Below are positions 63,131 to 64,000 of a stretch of DNA of 64,000 bases, one piece after another. The position numbers and the translations under genes were made by a program. Origin of the DNA: Ochotona curzoniae. Its lineage: Eukaryota > Chordata > Mammalia > Lagomorpha > Ochotonidae. Positions within the stretch are counted from its first letter, which is position 1, and every line of letters starts with the position of its first letter. The notes beneath the pieces are model-generated. The model saw only the letters and a list, made by a program, of their open reading frames with translations. It did no database searches and was not told where the DNA came from. The stretch lies in NCBI RefSeq assembly GCF_017591425.1, contig NW_024466307.1, positions 8,975,001 through 9,039,000 on the forward strand, written 5' to 3'.

Positions 63131-64000
63131 AGTTCAATTAGTGAACCAGTCAGTTTTGCAGAATGTAGATGATTACTTCTTGTATTTGACTTTAAAATTA
63201 TATTTTATATGCCACAAGGAAAGAAATGAAATCCCTCCCAAACTCCAGGAGCAGGCAAATATGACGACTTGCATTTCTGGCTTCCAGGGGGGGCCTGTGT
63301 AGGCATCTGGGAGGGAAAAAAAAACCAACAACAACTTTGAATTGTGCTTTCAGTTAATAGAAAAATAATCACCAAGTTCAAAGCTAGAATTAGAGGGGAA
63401 AAAGTATTCTAGCCATTTTGTGTCAAGAGCTCAAACTGTCCTGGAGCTTGTATTAAAATTGGAATCAAAGCTAACATGGGGAGGGGGATGGACAACTTGA
63501 ATTAAGACAGCTGCGAGTACATGAACATATCTCTATGCATTTGTTTGGGGTGGAGAGAGCGTTCACTAGTCGTAACTTTTCCTAAAGTTGCCTTTGTTTA
63601 CATGGCAATTTAAAATGCTGGCACTGTTGAAGTAAAACATACACATTAGGGGGAAAAAAAAAAAACTTTGGTCAGCTTTTACGAACTCAAAGCATGCTTA
63701 CGTTTTGTATTCAGATGGTTAATGAATCCAGTGTTTTTGCAGTTGCAAGCTCGCGCAAGCTGGCTGCAGGTTGCAGTGGCACGGCGCACGGCAGACATTA
63801 ATTCTATTTCCCACTTTTTTCAATAATGTTTGGCTACTGTAAGTTCAACTTTTTCTCTTTTGGATATTTTCAATTTGCTCTTGTTTTTAAATAGTGAGAA
63901 CTTTGGGGCGGTGGGGAGGAGGGGAAATGGGAGGGTGTGAATACTTGTTCTCTGCCCAAAAGTTGTAAGTGCTTAGCAGGATACGGAGCTAGTATCTATT

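Overview
The window is lagomorph nuclear DNA, most likely from a pika (Ochotona). The evidence is a dense field of tRNA-derived lagomorph C-SINEs. They have a recognisable 5' head, a conserved 'GGATCCCATATGG' block, a CT-rich segment and an AATAAATAAATCTT tail. The youngest copies (for example 7682-8014 and 36475-36798) differ from the rabbit C repeat as I recall it. They read 'TCACTTGGGGAGTGAATCAT' and 'CTTTCCAATAAAAATAAATAAATC', where rabbit has '...GAACCA' and 'CTTTCAAATAAATAAATA'. The species call is an inference. The single protein-coding gene seen, with introns and a CpG-island promoter, confirms a vertebrate.

Layout. (1) About 1-46,000 is AT-rich intergenic DNA with no gene I can support. 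It holds more than 30 C-SINE copies of several ages on both strands, an ancient L1 (about 8.4-13.7 kb) broken up by later insertions, a younger internally deleted L1 (23.66-26.05 kb), two short L1 3' pieces (31.3-32.1 kb and 40.0-40.4 kb), one MaLR-type LTR, three Tc1/mariner-like MITE remnants, three MIR fragments and some microsatellites. Repeat-poor stretches (4.2-7.6, 17-18.3, 26.4-29, 32.1-33.8 and 42.4-45.9 kb) are rich in homeodomain-type ATTA motifs and may contain distal enhancers. (2) About 46,000-55,000 is almost free of transposons. It mixes CpG-rich patches with AT-rich blocks full of TAATTA, octamer and similar motifs, the usual look of the regulatory landscape next to a developmental transcription factor. 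(3) About 55,300-62,400 is a very GC- and CpG-rich island with many CA, GA and CT microsatellites, containing the promoter, a long 5' UTR and coding exon 1 of NR2F1 (COUP-TFI). (4) 61,959-64,000 is the start of NR2F1 intron 1. The remaining exons, which encode the ligand-binding domain, lie beyond the right edge.

The only confident gene is therefore NR2F1 (plus strand, partial). It encodes an orphan nuclear receptor that controls forebrain, eye and neural-crest development. Exon 1 gives the N-terminal region and nearly all of the two-zinc-finger DNA-binding domain. The upstream island is expected from other mammals to drive the divergent lncRNA NR2F1-AS1 on the minus strand, but its exons cannot be placed from sequence alone. 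I found no new protein system, no CRISPR and no functional RNA gene. The observations worth a second look are nested transposon structures, candidate conserved regulatory blocks, a uORF-rich leader and short dyads and tandem repeats.
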